From assembly GCA_038040395.1 (NCBI GenBank), contig JBBPIJ010000002.1, positions 124,001 to 188,000 on the forward strand: a stretch of 64,000 nucleotides of DNA. Reading direction: 5' to 3'. Shown here piece by piece: positions 25,432 to 34,348 of this stretch. The stretch comes from VAXT01 sp038040395 (lineage in GTDB: Bacteria; Actinomycetota; Thermoleophilia; Gaiellales; Gaiellaceae). The notes below the pieces were generated by a model. It worked only from the letters and a program-made list of their open reading frames with translations. It was not told the DNA's origin and made no database searches. Position 1 is the stretch's first letter. Every line of letters starts with the position of its first letter. The translations under genes were made by a program, and so were the position numbers.

Positions 25432-26126
25432 TCGACCGCCTGCTGCGGCCACCAGCGCTGCTCGCCTATCACGGGGTCGGCCCGCCCACAGAAGATCCTG
25501 CGCGGCTCCTCGTCGCGCCGGACCTACTCGAGTCGCACGTCCGCTTCCTCCAGGGGCGTGGCTACCGCTTCCTGACGGCGGAGGAGCTGCTGGACGAGGG
25601 GAGTCCCCGGCCCAGGACGGCGGTGCTCACCTTCGACGATGGGTTCCGCAACTGGCTGACGGCGGCCGTGCCGCTCCTTCGGCGGCTGGGCGTGCGCGCG
25701 ACGTTCTACGTCTGCCCGGGGCTCTTCGGGGGCCGGCACTGGCACCTCGACGGAGAGCAGGGACGGCTGCTCGACGAGAGCGAGGCGGGTGAGCTCCTCG
25801 AGGCCGGGATGGAGCTCGGCTCCCACTCGCTGTCGCACCCCGATCTCCGCCTGCTCGACGGAGGCGAGCTCAGCCGCGAGCTCGAGGAGTCGAAGAGCGC
25901 GGTCGAGCGGCTCACCGGGCGTCCCTGCCGCACGCTCGCCTACCCGTATGGGCTTTACGACGAGCGCGTCGTCGCCGCCGCCCGCGCCGCAGGCTACGAG
26001 CTCGCGTTCGGCTGGCTTCCCGGCCCCTGGCGCCCCCTCGAGGCGCCGCGGCTCCCCGCGCCTCCTCGCCACGGGGCACGACGGCTCGCCCTCAAGCTCG
26101 CCGGACTGCGGAGACCCGGCCGCTGA
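25428..26126 (+). CDS. Polysaccharide deacetylase (NodB domain), paralogue 2
   Basis: A 232-residue NodB protein, starting at a TTG overlapping the previous stop. It has LAYHGVGPP, LTFDDGFRNW (Asp pair), GSHSLSHPDLRLL (His pair) and LAYPYGLYDE. Compared with paralogue 1 the segment after the first motif is longer (ATFYVCPGLFGGRHWH), suggesting a different substrate. The tandem arrangement implies two deacetylation steps on one glycan, or one enzyme per sugar; this is inference. Next gene overlaps by 1 bp. Confidence 0.85.
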   Translation: MIDRLLRPPALLAYHGVGPPTEDPARLLVAPDLLESHVRFLQGRGYRFLTAEELLDEGSPRPRTAVLTFDDGFRNWLTAAVPLLRRLGVRATFYVCPGLFGGRHWHLDGEQGRLLDESEAGELLEAGMELGSHSLSHPDLRLLDGGELSRELEESKSAVERLTGRPCRTLAYPYGLYDERVVAAARAAGYELAFGWLPGPWRPLEAPRLPAPPRHGARRLALKLAGLRRPGR

Positions 26127-27049
26127 TGCAGTTCTCGGTCGTCATCCCGACCATGAGGCGCGAGGAGATCCTCGCCGAGACCCTGGCGAGCCTGGAGAGC
26201 TGCGATCCGCCTCCCGATGAGGTGATCGTGGTCGACTCCGACGACGCCGGCTCCTCCAGGCCCGTCGTCACGGCTTTCGACCAGGCCTTCACCCGTGCGG
26301 TTCGCTATCACCAGACCACGCCGAGCCTGACCCGTCAGCGCAACCTCGGCATCGACGACTCGTCGGGCGACATCGTGGTCTTCCTGGACGACGACGTGAG
26401 CGTCCCGGCGCGGCTCTTCGCGCGGCTACTGGAGGTCTACGACGACGGCAGCGTGGTCGGGGCGACCGGCCGGGTCATCGAGCCCGAGGACGAGCGCCGC
26501 CTCGGTCCGCTTTCTCCGCTCCGCCGCTTTCTTCTTGGCCGCGGCCGCGAAGGCACGTTCACGCGGTACGGCTATCCGCGCTACCTGGGGGATCCCGAAC
26601 AGCCTCGCGACGTCGAGTTCATGAAGGGCTGCTTCATGAGCGCGCGCCGGGAAGCAGCGACCAGGGTCCGCTTCGACGAGCAACTGGGCGGGTATGCGCT
26701 CGCGGAGGACGAGGACTTCTCGTACCGCCTCTCGCGGCTCGGACGGATTCGCTACGCACCCGAGATCGTCGTCCGGCATCGGAAGCTCGGCTTCGGCGCA
26801 CAGGATCAGCGGAGCCTCGGCCGGCTTGTCGTCGTCAACCGGGCGTATCTCTTCCGGAAGAACTTCTCCGGAACCGCGCTGGCGAGGGCGCAATTCGTCC
26901 TCTTCGTGGGCATGCTCGTCGCCCACCGAGTCGCGAACCGGCAGTGGCGAGGCACCCAGGGGGTCCTGGAAGGGGCCTGGGATGCCTGGCGGGTGCGGAG
27001 TTGCGCCGGCGAAAACTCGAAGCCCGCGTCCCCGGCCGATGATGGGTGA
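26126..27049 (+). CDS. Glycosyltransferase family 2
   Basis: A 307-residue GT-A protein. FSVVIPTMRREEILAETL and DEVIVVDSDDAGS open the nucleotide-binding half, VVFLDDDVSVP carries the metal-binding DDD, and YALAEDEDFSYRLSRLG is the catalytic ED-type region. The absence of membrane helices suggests a peripheral enzyme. It starts 1 bp into the previous stop codon (TGATG), so it belongs to the deacetylase operon. Confidence 0.88.
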   Translation: MQFSVVIPTMRREEILAETLASLESCDPPPDEVIVVDSDDAGSSRPVVTAFDQAFTRAVRYHQTTPSLTRQRNLGIDDSSGDIVVFLDDDVSVPARLFARLLEVYDDGSVVGATGRVIEPEDERRLGPLSPLRRFLLGRGREGTFTRYGYPRYLGDPEQPRDVEFMKGCFMSARREAATRVRFDEQLGGYALAEDEDFSYRLSRLGRIRYAPEIVVRHRKLGFGAQDQRSLGRLVVVNRAYLFRKNFSGTALARAQFVLFVGMLVAHRVANRQWRGTQGVLEGAWDAWRVRSCAGENSKPASPADDG

Positions 27050-27117
27050 CGGCGGCGGATACCCTCGGGCGAGTAACCGAGCGCGGCAAGGAGCCTCGAG
27101 CTGAAGGAGCGAACACA

Positions 27118-28572
27118 GTGAGCGTGATCGAGTCGGTGAGACGCGCGCCGTTTGCTCCCATGCTGGTGCGGCTGCGGGAGCTCGTGCTGTGGCTGGGGGT
27201 CGCGGCCGTCTCGGCTGCCTTTGGTTTCGCCCTGGCGTTCATCACGTCGCCGTTCGAGGAGTCGAGCCCGTACCTGATGATCGCCCTCCCCCTCGTCCCG
27301 CTCGCGATCGTCGCCGTGATGGTCGACCCGATCGTCGCGCCGATGATCGTCGCGGCGAGCTTCCCGTTCGGAAGCGCAAACGCCTTCGGCATCCAGGTGG
27401 CCGAGGCCGCCGCGCTCGCCACCGGAGCGCTGGTCGTCGTCCGCCGCATCGCGGTAGGGCAATCTCCCTTGCCGTTCGCACGCCCGCTGATCTGGCCCGT
27501 TCTGCTGCTCGGCTGGACGCTCGTGGCGCTCTTCTCGGCGATCGACAACACGCTCGCCGTCAAGCAGGTTGTCGGGCTCGTGGGCGGGATCCTGGTCGCG
27601 ATCACCGTCCTCGCGTCATGCCGAGATCTTCATCGACTTCGCATCCTGCTCGGCTTCCTGACTCTGATCGGCCTGATCATGGCTCTGACGTCGCTCTCCT
27701 CGAACCATCAGCTCAAGGCTGTGCACGGAGGAAGCGACGTCGAGAACCGCGTGCGAGGCGCGTTCGAATCGCCGAACCAGCTCGGGTCGTGGTGCGCGCT
27801 CGTGATTCCGATCGCCGCCGGGCTCATGTTCTTGTCGTCGCGACGGCTCGCCCGAGTCCTCGGCGCGGTTGCGCTCCTCGCGTTGCTCGCCACGCTCATG
27901 TTTTCGCTCTCCCGAAGCGCGTGGATCGGGACCGGCGCCGCGCTGGTGCTCATGGTCCTGACGCTGCGGGAAGCGCGGAGGCTGCTCGCCTTCATCTTCG
28001 TGCCGCTCGCCGTGATCGGGTACCTGATCTTCTCAACCGGAGCGGCGCCGCCCGAGGTCAAGGTCGTGGGCGAGCGGGTTCAGAAGATCGGGGTTCGCAG
28101 CCCTTACGACGCGCGCTCTCAGATCTACAACGAGGCGCTCCGGGAGATCCGGGAGGACCCTGTCACGGGCGTGGGGCCGGGCGGTTTCGTCGTCTCGAGC
28201 AGGCGCGCCGGAACCGAGACGAGCTCTGTGGCGGCCGACCATGCGCACAACCTGCTGCTCAACTACGGCGCCGAGTCCGGGCTGCCGGCTGTCGCGCTCG
28301 TGCTCGCGTTCGTCTTCTCGTTGGCGGCCGCGGCGCACAGAGGCATCCGAGCCGTGGCGCAGGTCGACCTACGCCACCGCGGTCTGATCCTCAGCGTCGG
28401 CGCCGCCCTCTTTGCGATCTTCGTCCAGGGATTCTTCGACTACACGTTGGGCAATCCCGTGATCCGCATCACGGTTTGGATGCTGATCGGTGCCCTGCTG
28501 GTCGCCGTGCGGGAGGCAGACCGAGCTCAACTCCAAGCGCGCCCGGTGCGGGCGCGGCGGGGAACTGTCTGA
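27118..28572 (+). CDS. O-antigen ligase/Wzy polymerase-like membrane protein
   Basis: The protein is 484 residues from GTG 27118, with about 11-12 membrane segments and a large extracytoplasmic loop containing SPYDARSQIYNEALREI and GVGPGGFV, then the DHAHNLLLNYGAESG motif of the Wzy_C/O-antigen ligase family. It either polymerises the repeat unit or ligates the glycan to a carrier; sequence alone does not separate these. GTG 27118 has GGAG 8 bases upstream. An earlier in-frame GTG at 27046 would give a GTGA overlap with the GT2 stop and add 24 non-membrane residues. Confidence 0.85.
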   Translation: MSVIESVRRAPFAPMLVRLRELVLWLGVAAVSAAFGFALAFITSPFEESSPYLMIALPLVPLAIVAVMVDPIVAPMIVAASFPFGSANAFGIQVAEAAALATGALVVVRRIAVGQSPLPFARPLIWPVLLLGWTLVALFSAIDNTLAVKQVVGLVGGILVAITVLASCRDLHRLRILLGFLTLIGLIMALTSLSSNHQLKAVHGGSDVENRVRGAFESPNQLGSWCALVIPIAAGLMFLSSRRLARVLGAVALLALLATLMFSLSRSAWIGTGAALVLMVLTLREARRLLAFIFVPLAVIGYLIFSTGAAPPEVKVVGERVQKIGVRSPYDARSQIYNEALREIREDPVTGVGPGGFVVSSRRAGTETSSVAADHAHNLLLNYGAESGLPAVALVLAFVFSLAAAAHRGIRAVAQVDLRHRGLILSVGAALFAIFVQGFFDYTLGNPVIRITVWMLIGALLVAVREADRAQLQARPVRARRGTV

Positions 28573-28592
28573 CGCCTACAGGGACAGTCGCC

Positions 28593-29705
28593 GTGCCGGT
28601 GACGTTTGTTTCCTCGCACGCGCGCCTGGGTGGGGCCGAGCGCTACCTGGAGACGCTGATCGAGCGTCTGGGGCCGGGTTGGCTGTCCGGCGTCGTCTGT
28701 CTCGAGGATGGCCCGGCCGTCGAGCGGCTCCGGCAGCGCGGGGTGGCGATCGAGGTGCTGCCCACCGGGCGGCGTGCCCTCGCCGCAGCATGGGCCGCGC
28801 TGAAGCTGCGGCGCCTGCTCAGACGTCACCGACCGGCAGTGGTTCATGCGAACGGGATCAAGGCCGCCGTCGTCTCCGTGCTGGCGACACGCGGGATGGG
28901 ATTGCCGGTCGTCTGGGTGAAGCACGATTTCACGGGGGACGGGCGTGTGGCGCAGATGCTTGCGGCACGGTGCCGCGCCGTGATCGGTGTGAGCGCGGCC
29001 GTCGTCGAGACCTTCGGTTCCAAGAGCTCGGACGCCAAGGTTCACGTCGTGCACAACGGCCTTCCCGCTGTAAACGCGGACCGCGAGCGAGGCCGCCGTC
29101 TCGTGGCCGAAGCGCTCGGGCTCGAGCCGACCGCCGTCATCGGCCTGGTCGGGAGACTCGACAGGGACAAGGGCCAGCGAGAGCTCGTGGGGGTGCTTCC
29201 GGAGATCGTCCGGCGGGTGCCCGAGATACGTGTAGCACTGGTCGGTCCCGAGAATCCCGCTCGGCCTGAGTACGTCGCAGAGCTGCGGTCGGCCCTGACG
29301 CGGGAGGGATTGACGGACGTCGTCTCGTTCCTCGGGTTCCGCGAAGACGTGCTCGAGCTCATGAGTGGCTTCGACGTGGTCGTCGTGCCGAGCGTGCCCG
29401 ACGAGCGGGGACTCGGTCGTGAGGGGTTCGGCTTCGTCGGGCTCGAGAGCTTCGCCGTCGGCACACCGGTCGTCGCCTACGACGACGGGGCGCTGAGAGA
29501 GACGCTTGGCGACTGCGCGCTCCTCGTTCCGCCCGGTGACCGTGCCGCCCTGGCGGACGCTCTCGTCAGGGTGCTCGAGGACGACGGGCTCCGCGCGGGG
29601 CTCGTCCGCTGCGGCCGCGAGCGGCTCGAGGGCCGGTTCTCCGTCGAAGCAATGGTCGAGGCGATGAAGGAGCACTATCGCCAGGCGGCAAATACGGCCA
29701 CGTGA
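28593..29705 (+). CDS. Glycosyltransferase family 4
   Basis: A 370-residue GT-B protein. VTFVSSHARLGGAERYL opens the acceptor domain, VVHANGIKAA follows, and the donor half has VGLVGRLDRDKGQ-like residues (IGLVGRLDRDKGQ) and the sugar-nucleotide EGFGFVGLESFAVGTPVVAYD (E-x7-E motif). It adds a sugar from an NDP donor with retention. GTG 28593 follows a weak GGGA; GTG 28599 is also possible. The stop overlaps the next start (GTGA). Confidence 0.87.
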   Translation: MPVTFVSSHARLGGAERYLETLIERLGPGWLSGVVCLEDGPAVERLRQRGVAIEVLPTGRRALAAAWAALKLRRLLRRHRPAVVHANGIKAAVVSVLATRGMGLPVVWVKHDFTGDGRVAQMLAARCRAVIGVSAAVVETFGSKSSDAKVHVVHNGLPAVNADRERGRRLVAEALGLEPTAVIGLVGRLDRDKGQRELVGVLPEIVRRVPEIRVALVGPENPARPEYVAELRSALTREGLTDVVSFLGFREDVLELMSGFDVVVVPSVPDERGLGREGFGFVGLESFAVGTPVVAYDDGALRETLGDCALLVPPGDRAALADALVRVLEDDGLRAGLVRCGRERLEGRFSVEAMVEAMKEHYRQAANTAT

Positions 29706-30544
29706 AGACGAAGATCATTCCCGACGGCCTCCTCGAGGCCCTGAAGCGCAACGAACACGTGTACCAAGCAGCGCGACGTGTGCGGATGCAAGTCGGGCGC
29801 GTGGTGCCGCCGCGCCGGCTCGAAGGCCTGCCCGGGCGGGTCCACTTCAACGACTTCATGCTCGAGGACACGACGCCGAGAGGCGTCGAGCGGTATCGCG
29901 AGCGCGCCCTGAACGTCATCCGCCTGATCGAGCGGAGTCTCGATTCCGGCGGCCGGAGCTTCGACGACATTCGCTCCTGGCTCGACTTCGGCTCTGGCTA
30001 CGGACGCGTCATCCGCTTTCTCGTGCAGCGGACCGACCCGAAGCTCGTCTACGCGAGCGACGTCATCGAGGAAGGCGTCGAGTTCTGCGCGAGCGAGTTC
30101 GGCGTGAATCCGCTTCACTCGCGTGCGACGCTCGCGGAGCTCGAGCTCGGTCAGTTCGACTACGTCTACGCGATCTCAGTGCTGACGCACCTCGACGAGG
30201 AGAACGGGCTCGTGATGCTGCAGCTCCTGCACGACTCGCTCGAGCCGCGGGGCATCGCCCTCTTCACGACGCACGGCCGCTGGGCGCTCGACAACATCGG
30301 CACCTACGGCGCGACGTACGAAGCCATGAAGGCGGACATCGCGCGACGTGTCGACGAGGAAGGCGTTGCGTTCGTGCCCTACCACCACTACCCCGGCGAG
30401 AGCTATGGCATGACCTGGCATTCCGCCGACTACGTGCAGAGCCAGATGCAGAGGCTGCACGGTGACGAGATGACGCTGCTCCACCACGAGCCGCACGGGC
30501 TCGACGGCCACCAGGACGTCTTCGTCTACCAGCGGGCCGGCTAG
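29702..30544 (+). CDS. Class I SAM-dependent methyltransferase
   Basis: A 280-residue protein. The Rossmann SAM site is SWLDFGSGYGRVIRFLV (motif I, about 93-109), with LVYASDVIEEGVEF (motif II acidic end) and FDYVYAISVLTHLDEENG (motif IV/post). It probably methylates a sugar of the surface glycan, given its place at the end of a glycosyltransferase operon. There is nothing diagnostic of O-, N- or C-methylation. It converges with the glycosidase gene (4-bp overlap). Confidence 0.82.
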   Translation: MKTKIIPDGLLEALKRNEHVYQAARRVRMQVGRVVPPRRLEGLPGRVHFNDFMLEDTTPRGVERYRERALNVIRLIERSLDSGGRSFDDIRSWLDFGSGYGRVIRFLVQRTDPKLVYASDVIEEGVEFCASEFGVNPLHSRATLAELELGQFDYVYAISVLTHLDEENGLVMLQLLHDSLEPRGIALFTTHGRWALDNIGTYGATYEAMKADIARRVDEEGVAFVPYHHYPGESYGMTWHSADYVQSQMQRLHGDEMTLLHHEPHGLDGHQDVFVYQRAG

Positions 30545-32061
30545 CCGGGGATCAGGTAATTGCGGAGCGTGGTGAGGACCGGGCGCTCCGTGAGATCGGA
30601 GTTGAGCAGCCCGTACCCCGCCTGATGCACATTGGTCTCGCCGGGCTGGCTGCGCTCCTTGTACCAGAACGCGACCGAGACGTAGGGGTAGTTCGCCTGC
30701 GAGAACTGGAGCGCTCGGACGAAGTAGTCGCCCTGTTGCTGCGGTGTGACGCCGCGCTCCCAGTTCTGGACACCCGTCCAGTTCGTGTGGGCCGACCAGC
30801 CGAACTCGGTGTACCAGATCGGCTTCGCCGCGTCGCCGTAGTCGAGCATCACCTGCCGGACCGCCGGGAGGTGCGTGAACCACCAGCGGTGTCCGTCGTC
30901 GGCTTGCTCCGGCGCCGCGTCCGCCATGCCCTGGTACGGGTGGGTGGAGACGACGTCGAACGAGTCTCTTGTTCCCCTGGCGTAGACCTGGCGGATCCAG
31001 GCGTCGTCATTCGACGACGGACCGCCGAGGACAACCTTCGTCGCCGGGTCACCGGCCTTGAAGGCGGGGTAGGCGCTGCGGAGAAGACCGGCGTACTGGT
31101 CGATCGAGCCCTGCCAGAACGACTGGTTCGGATCGGGCTCGTTCCAGACCTCCCAGGCAGCAACGCGACCCTGCCAGTAGGTGGCCGCCCAGCGGGCGAA
31201 GTCGGCGTAGTCCTGCGGGTTCGTCGGGGGGACCTGGTTCCCCGCGTTCCCGTTGGCCCACCCCGGGGTCATCCAGAGGGTGATCAAGACGCTGATGCCG
31301 CGTGCGCGCGCCTGGTTGACGCAGTAGTCGACCATGCTGATGTACCACGCGTTTCGCGCGCCCTTGTACCCATCCTCGATGCCGGCCCACGACGTGTCGA
31401 TGCGGACCCAGCGGACTCCTGCCGAGGCGAGCTTGTCGAGGACGGCCACTCGGTCGGGGTTGGTGTAGAAGGCCCAGTTGCAGTGGAACTGGGAGCCGAC
31501 TGCGGGGCCGACGCCTGACGGGGGAGGCGGAGGCGGCGGGGGAGGCGGGGGCGCGACCGGCGGGGGAGGCGGGGGCGTCGCCGGCGGAGGCGGCGGAGGT
31601 GGCGGGGGAAGAGGCGGAGGCGGCGGATTACAGGAGCGCCTTTTGCACTTGAAGAGAGGTTCCAGCTTCACGGAGGAGACGAGGACCCGGCCGGGGCGTG
31701 GCCTCGAGCGAACGACCGAGACGCTGAGCCTGCTGCCTGCGCGACGGGCTCGGTAGCCCATTGAGGCAATCCGCTGCCAACGTCCTGTCGTGCTCGCGCA
31801 GCGGGACCGAGAGGCGATCCGAGATCCGCCGACCCGCTCCTGGATGCGGAGGCAGACACGCCCGCGCCGCTGCGTCCGGATGCGTGCAGTGGCGAGGTAG
31901 GACTTGCCCGCCTTCGTCGCGATGAGCGAGTCGGTGACGGGCGAGCTCTGAGGGTTTGCAGCGGACGCAGGGATCGCAATCGCGAGGCCCGCGAGAATCG
32001 CGAGCAGCAAAGTCAGAATCGAGCGGGTGGCGGCCGGCTGCATGCAAGCTTGATCGGGCAT
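30541..32061 (-). CDS. Secreted glycoside hydrolase (clan GH-A) with polyproline linker
   Basis: This 506-residue protein has a signal peptide (about 15-35), an N-terminal beta-rich domain (about 36-140, Arg-rich), a Pro-only linker (about 145-186) and a TIM-barrel glycosidase. Clan A acid/base Glu lies in VWNEPDPN (about 308) and the nucleophile Glu in IWYTEFGW (about 420), as in GH5/GH39-like enzymes. It is likely a cell-surface glycan hydrolase that trims or releases the polymer made by the cluster. ATG 32043 is an alternative start with a better signal-peptide length; neither start has a clear ribosome-binding site. Confidence 0.82.
   Translation of the reverse strand: MPDQACMQPAATRSILTLLLAILAGLAIAIPASAANPQSSPVTDSLIATKAGKSYLATARIRTQRRGRVCLRIQERVGGSRIASRSRCASTTGRWQRIASMGYRARRAGSRLSVSVVRSRPRPGRVLVSSVKLEPLFKCKRRSCNPPPPPLPPPPPPPPPATPPPPPPVAPPPPPPPPPPPSGVGPAVGSQFHCNWAFYTNPDRVAVLDKLASAGVRWVRIDTSWAGIEDGYKGARNAWYISMVDYCVNQARARGISVLITLWMTPGWANGNAGNQVPPTNPQDYADFARWAATYWQGRVAAWEVWNEPDPNQSFWQGSIDQYAGLLRSAYPAFKAGDPATKVVLGGPSSNDDAWIRQVYARGTRDSFDVVSTHPYQGMADAAPEQADDGHRWWFTHLPAVRQVMLDYGDAAKPIWYTEFGWSAHTNWTGVQNWERGVTPQQQGDYFVRALQFSQANYPYVSVAFWYKERSQPGETNVHQAGYGLLNSDLTERPVLTTLRNYLIPG
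31500..31626 (-). repeat. Low-complexity polyproline-coding tract
   Basis: A GGC/GGA/GGG-rich run on the + strand that reads as about 40 residues, nearly all Pro with a few Ala, Thr, Val and Leu, on the minus strand. It forms the linker of the secreted glycosidase. It is compositionally repetitive, without a fixed unit length. Confidence 0.85.
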
Positions 32062-32127
32062 GCATCAGCGCATCGACATCGCTCGACCTAGGCCCCCTGG
32101 TTGGGGGACACTCGATCTGGTGACCAG

Positions 32128-32802
32128 GTGACGAGAACTGTCGGCGTCGTGCCGGCCGCGGGTCGCGCGCTGCGGCTCCAGCCCCTCGCCGGCTCGAAGG
32201 AGGTGCTGCCCGTCGGCGGGCGCCCGGTCCTCGACTATCTCGTCGAACGCATGTGGGCTGCACCCTGCGACGAGCTGCGAGTCGTCACCCGTCCGGAGAA
32301 GGTCGATGTCGCCGAGCGTGCGGCCGCGCTGGGCGCCCTCGTCGTCGGGGGGCATCCGCCGTCGGTCGCAGACTCTCTCCTGCTCGGCATGGAAGGACTG
32401 GCCTCCGACGACGTCGTCCTCGTCGGCTTTCCGGACTCGGTCTGGGAGCCGGTCGACGGCTTCGCGCGCCTACGTGCGGCCCTCGGCACCGAGCGCGAGG
32501 TCGTGCTCGGGCTCTTCACGAGCCGGGAGCTCGAGCGTTCGGACGTCGCCGTGTTCGCCGAGCCGGACCGCGTGACGGAGATTCAGGCCAAGCCGAAGCG
32601 ACCTGCCTCCGCCCTCGTCTGGGGCTGTCTGTGTGCGCGCGCGGCCGCGCTGCAAGGCATGCGAGGCCACGGCGAGCCCGGCCGCTACCTTGACGGCCTC
32701 GCCCGCGAAGGTCGCGTGCACGGCTTCCGGTTCGGGACCGAGTTCGTCGACATCGGCACGCCGGAAGCGCTGGCCCGCTACGCGGACGCGGTGCCGACAT
32801 GA
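32128..32802 (+). CDS. Sugar-phosphate nucleotidyltransferase (RmlA-like)
   Basis: The protein is 224 residues from GTG 32128. VGVVPAAGRALRLQPLAGSKEVLPVGGRPVL is a divergent form of the G-x-G-T-R-L ... K-x-L-x-P nucleotide-binding signature (the usual GTR is GRALR), followed by VLVGFPDSVW and FVDIGTPEALARYADA at the end. It is expected to join NTP and a sugar-1-phosphate. The substitution in the signature loop leaves nucleotide preference open. A TTG at 32101 extends the frame by nine residues. It is the first of three overlapping nucleotide-sugar genes. Confidence 0.75.
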   Translation: MTRTVGVVPAAGRALRLQPLAGSKEVLPVGGRPVLDYLVERMWAAPCDELRVVTRPEKVDVAERAAALGALVVGGHPPSVADSLLLGMEGLASDDVVLVGFPDSVWEPVDGFARLRAALGTEREVVLGLFTSRELERSDVAVFAEPDRVTEIQAKPKRPASALVWGCLCARAAALQGMRGHGEPGRYLDGLAREGRVHGFRFGTEFVDIGTPEALARYADAVPT

Positions 32803-33821
32803 AGGTTCTGGTCACGGGCCATCACGGGTATCTCGGCTCCGTCACGGCGCCGGCTCTCGTCGCGGCGGGCCACGAGGTGACCGGGCTCGACACGCTGTTC
32901 TACCGCGGGTGCGACCTGGGCCCTCCCGGGGACGAGGTCCGTGCGCTCGAGCTCGACGTGCGCGACGTCACCTCAGACGAGCTGCGCGGATTCGACGCCG
33001 TCGTCCACCTTGCGGCCCTCTCGAACGACCCGCTCGGCGACCTCGATCCCGAGCTCACCTACGAGATCAACTTCCGCGCCACGGTGGACCTCGCGCGCGC
33101 GTCGCGCGAGGTCGGCGTCTCGCGGTTCCTGCTCGCGTCCTCGTGCAGCATGTACGGCGCTTCCGAGGACGAGCAGGTGACCGAAGACGCGCCGCTCCAG
33201 CCGCTCACCGCCTACGCGGAGTCGAAGGTCCGCTCCGAGGAGGCCCTAACCGAGCTCGCCGACGACGATTTCTCGCCCGTCTTCATGCGCAACGCGACCG
33301 TGCACGGGGTCTCTCCCCGGCTCCGGATCGACATCGTGCTGAACAACCTCGTCGGCTGGGCGTACACGACCGGCGCGGTCCGGATCCTGAGCGACGGGAC
33401 GCCGTGGCGGCCCGTGATCCACGTGGCCGACGTGGCCGACGCGACCGCCGCTCTCCTGGTCGCCCCGCGCGAGACGGTGCACGCCCAGGCCTTCAACGTG
33501 GGAGCAGGCTCTGAGAACTACCAGGTGCGCGACCTGGCCGAGATCGCACGGGAGGTCGTCCCCGGCAGCGCCGTGGAGTACGGCGGCGCGAGCGATCCCG
33601 ATCCGCGCTCGTACCGGGTGGACTTCGGGAAGCTCGCCCGCGCGCTGCCCGAGCTCGAGCTTCGCCGCACGGCGCGCGAGAGTGCCCAGGAGCTCTATGA
33701 CGCCTACCGGGCGGCGGGGCTCACGTTCGAGGAGTTCGACGGCCCGCGGTTCACGCGCCTGAAGAGGCTCCAGAGCCTCCTCGCGGAGGGAAAGCTCGGC
33801 GAGGATCTCCGCTGGCGATGA
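32799..33821 (+). CDS. NAD-dependent sugar epimerase/reductase (extended SDR)
   Basis: A 340-residue Rossmann protein. VLVTGHHGYLGSVTAPAL is the NAD loop (GxxGxxG), LAALSND follows, and the catalytic pair is YAESKVRSEE (YxxxK, about 139-143) with Ser in LASSCSMYG. The Ser-containing SSCSMYG replaces the T-D-E of 4,6-dehydratases, so an epimerase or 4-ketoreductase is more likely than a dehydratase. Overlaps both neighbours by 4 bp (ATGA), so the three nucleotide-sugar genes form a tight operon. Confidence 0.82.
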   Translation: MKVLVTGHHGYLGSVTAPALVAAGHEVTGLDTLFYRGCDLGPPGDEVRALELDVRDVTSDELRGFDAVVHLAALSNDPLGDLDPELTYEINFRATVDLARASREVGVSRFLLASSCSMYGASEDEQVTEDAPLQPLTAYAESKVRSEEALTELADDDFSPVFMRNATVHGVSPRLRIDIVLNNLVGWAYTTGAVRILSDGTPWRPVIHVADVADATAALLVAPRETVHAQAFNVGAGSENYQVRDLAEIAREVVPGSAVEYGGASDPDPRSYRVDFGKLARALPELELRRTARESAQELYDAYRAAGLTFEEFDGPRFTRLKRLQSLLAEGKLGEDLRWR

Positions 33822-34348
33822 TCTTTCGCGAGACCGAGCTGGCGGGCGCGTTCGTCGTCGAGATCGAGCCCATCGAGGACGAGCGGGGCTGGTTCGCTCG
33901 CATCTACGACGAGAGCGAGTTCGCCGAGCGGGGGCTCGCCTCGCGCTTCGTGCAGGGCAGCGTCGCCTTCAACAGCGAGCGGGGAACCCTCCGCGGCATG
34001 CATTACCAGGATGGAGCGCACGCCGAGGCAAAGCTCGTTCGTTGCTCTCGCGGCGCCCTGCACGACGTGATCGTCGATCTGAGGCCGAGTTCCGCGACGT
34101 TCAAGCGATGGGTCGCCGTTGAGCTCAGCGCCGCCAACGGTCGGATGCTGTACGTCCCGGAGGGGCTCGCTCACGGATACCTGACGCTCGAGGACGAGAC
34201 CGAAGCGCTGTACCTGATCTCGACGCCCTATGCGCCCGACGCCGCGCGAGGAGTGCGTTGGAACGACCCGGCCTTCGGCATCGCATGGCCGGATGATCCC
34301 CGCGTGGTCTCCGAGAAGGACAAGGCCTGGCCGGACTTCAGCGGCTGA
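33818..34348 (+). CDS. rfbC: dTDP-4-dehydrorhamnose 3,5-epimerase-like protein
   Basis: A 176-residue cupin. RGTLRGMHYQDGAHAEAKLVRCSRG contains the RmlC catalytic His (GMHYQ) and the substrate-binding Lys. GRMLYVPEGLAHGYLTLEDETEALYL holds the second conserved His and Tyr. It epimerises a 4-keto-6-deoxysugar nucleotide at C3 and C5, or at one of them. The nucleotide may be dTDP or CDP in this context. It starts by ATGA overlap and converges with the SDR gene (11 bp). Confidence 0.87.
   Translation: MIFRETELAGAFVVEIEPIEDERGWFARIYDESEFAERGLASRFVQGSVAFNSERGTLRGMHYQDGAHAEAKLVRCSRGALHDVIVDLRPSSATFKRWVAVELSAANGRMLYVPEGLAHGYLTLEDETEALYLISTPYAPDAARGVRWNDPAFGIAWPDDPRVVSEKDKAWPDFSG

Noticed and set aside
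31500..31626. GGC/GGA repeat tract as a CRISPR-like or minisatellite array
   Set aside because: No fixed repeat unit or spacers. It encodes the polyproline linker of the glycosidase.
32799..33821. Extended SDR as CDP-glucose 4,6-dehydratase
   Set aside because: The dehydratase T-D-E motif is missing; SSCSMYG is found instead, so epimerase or reductase was preferred.
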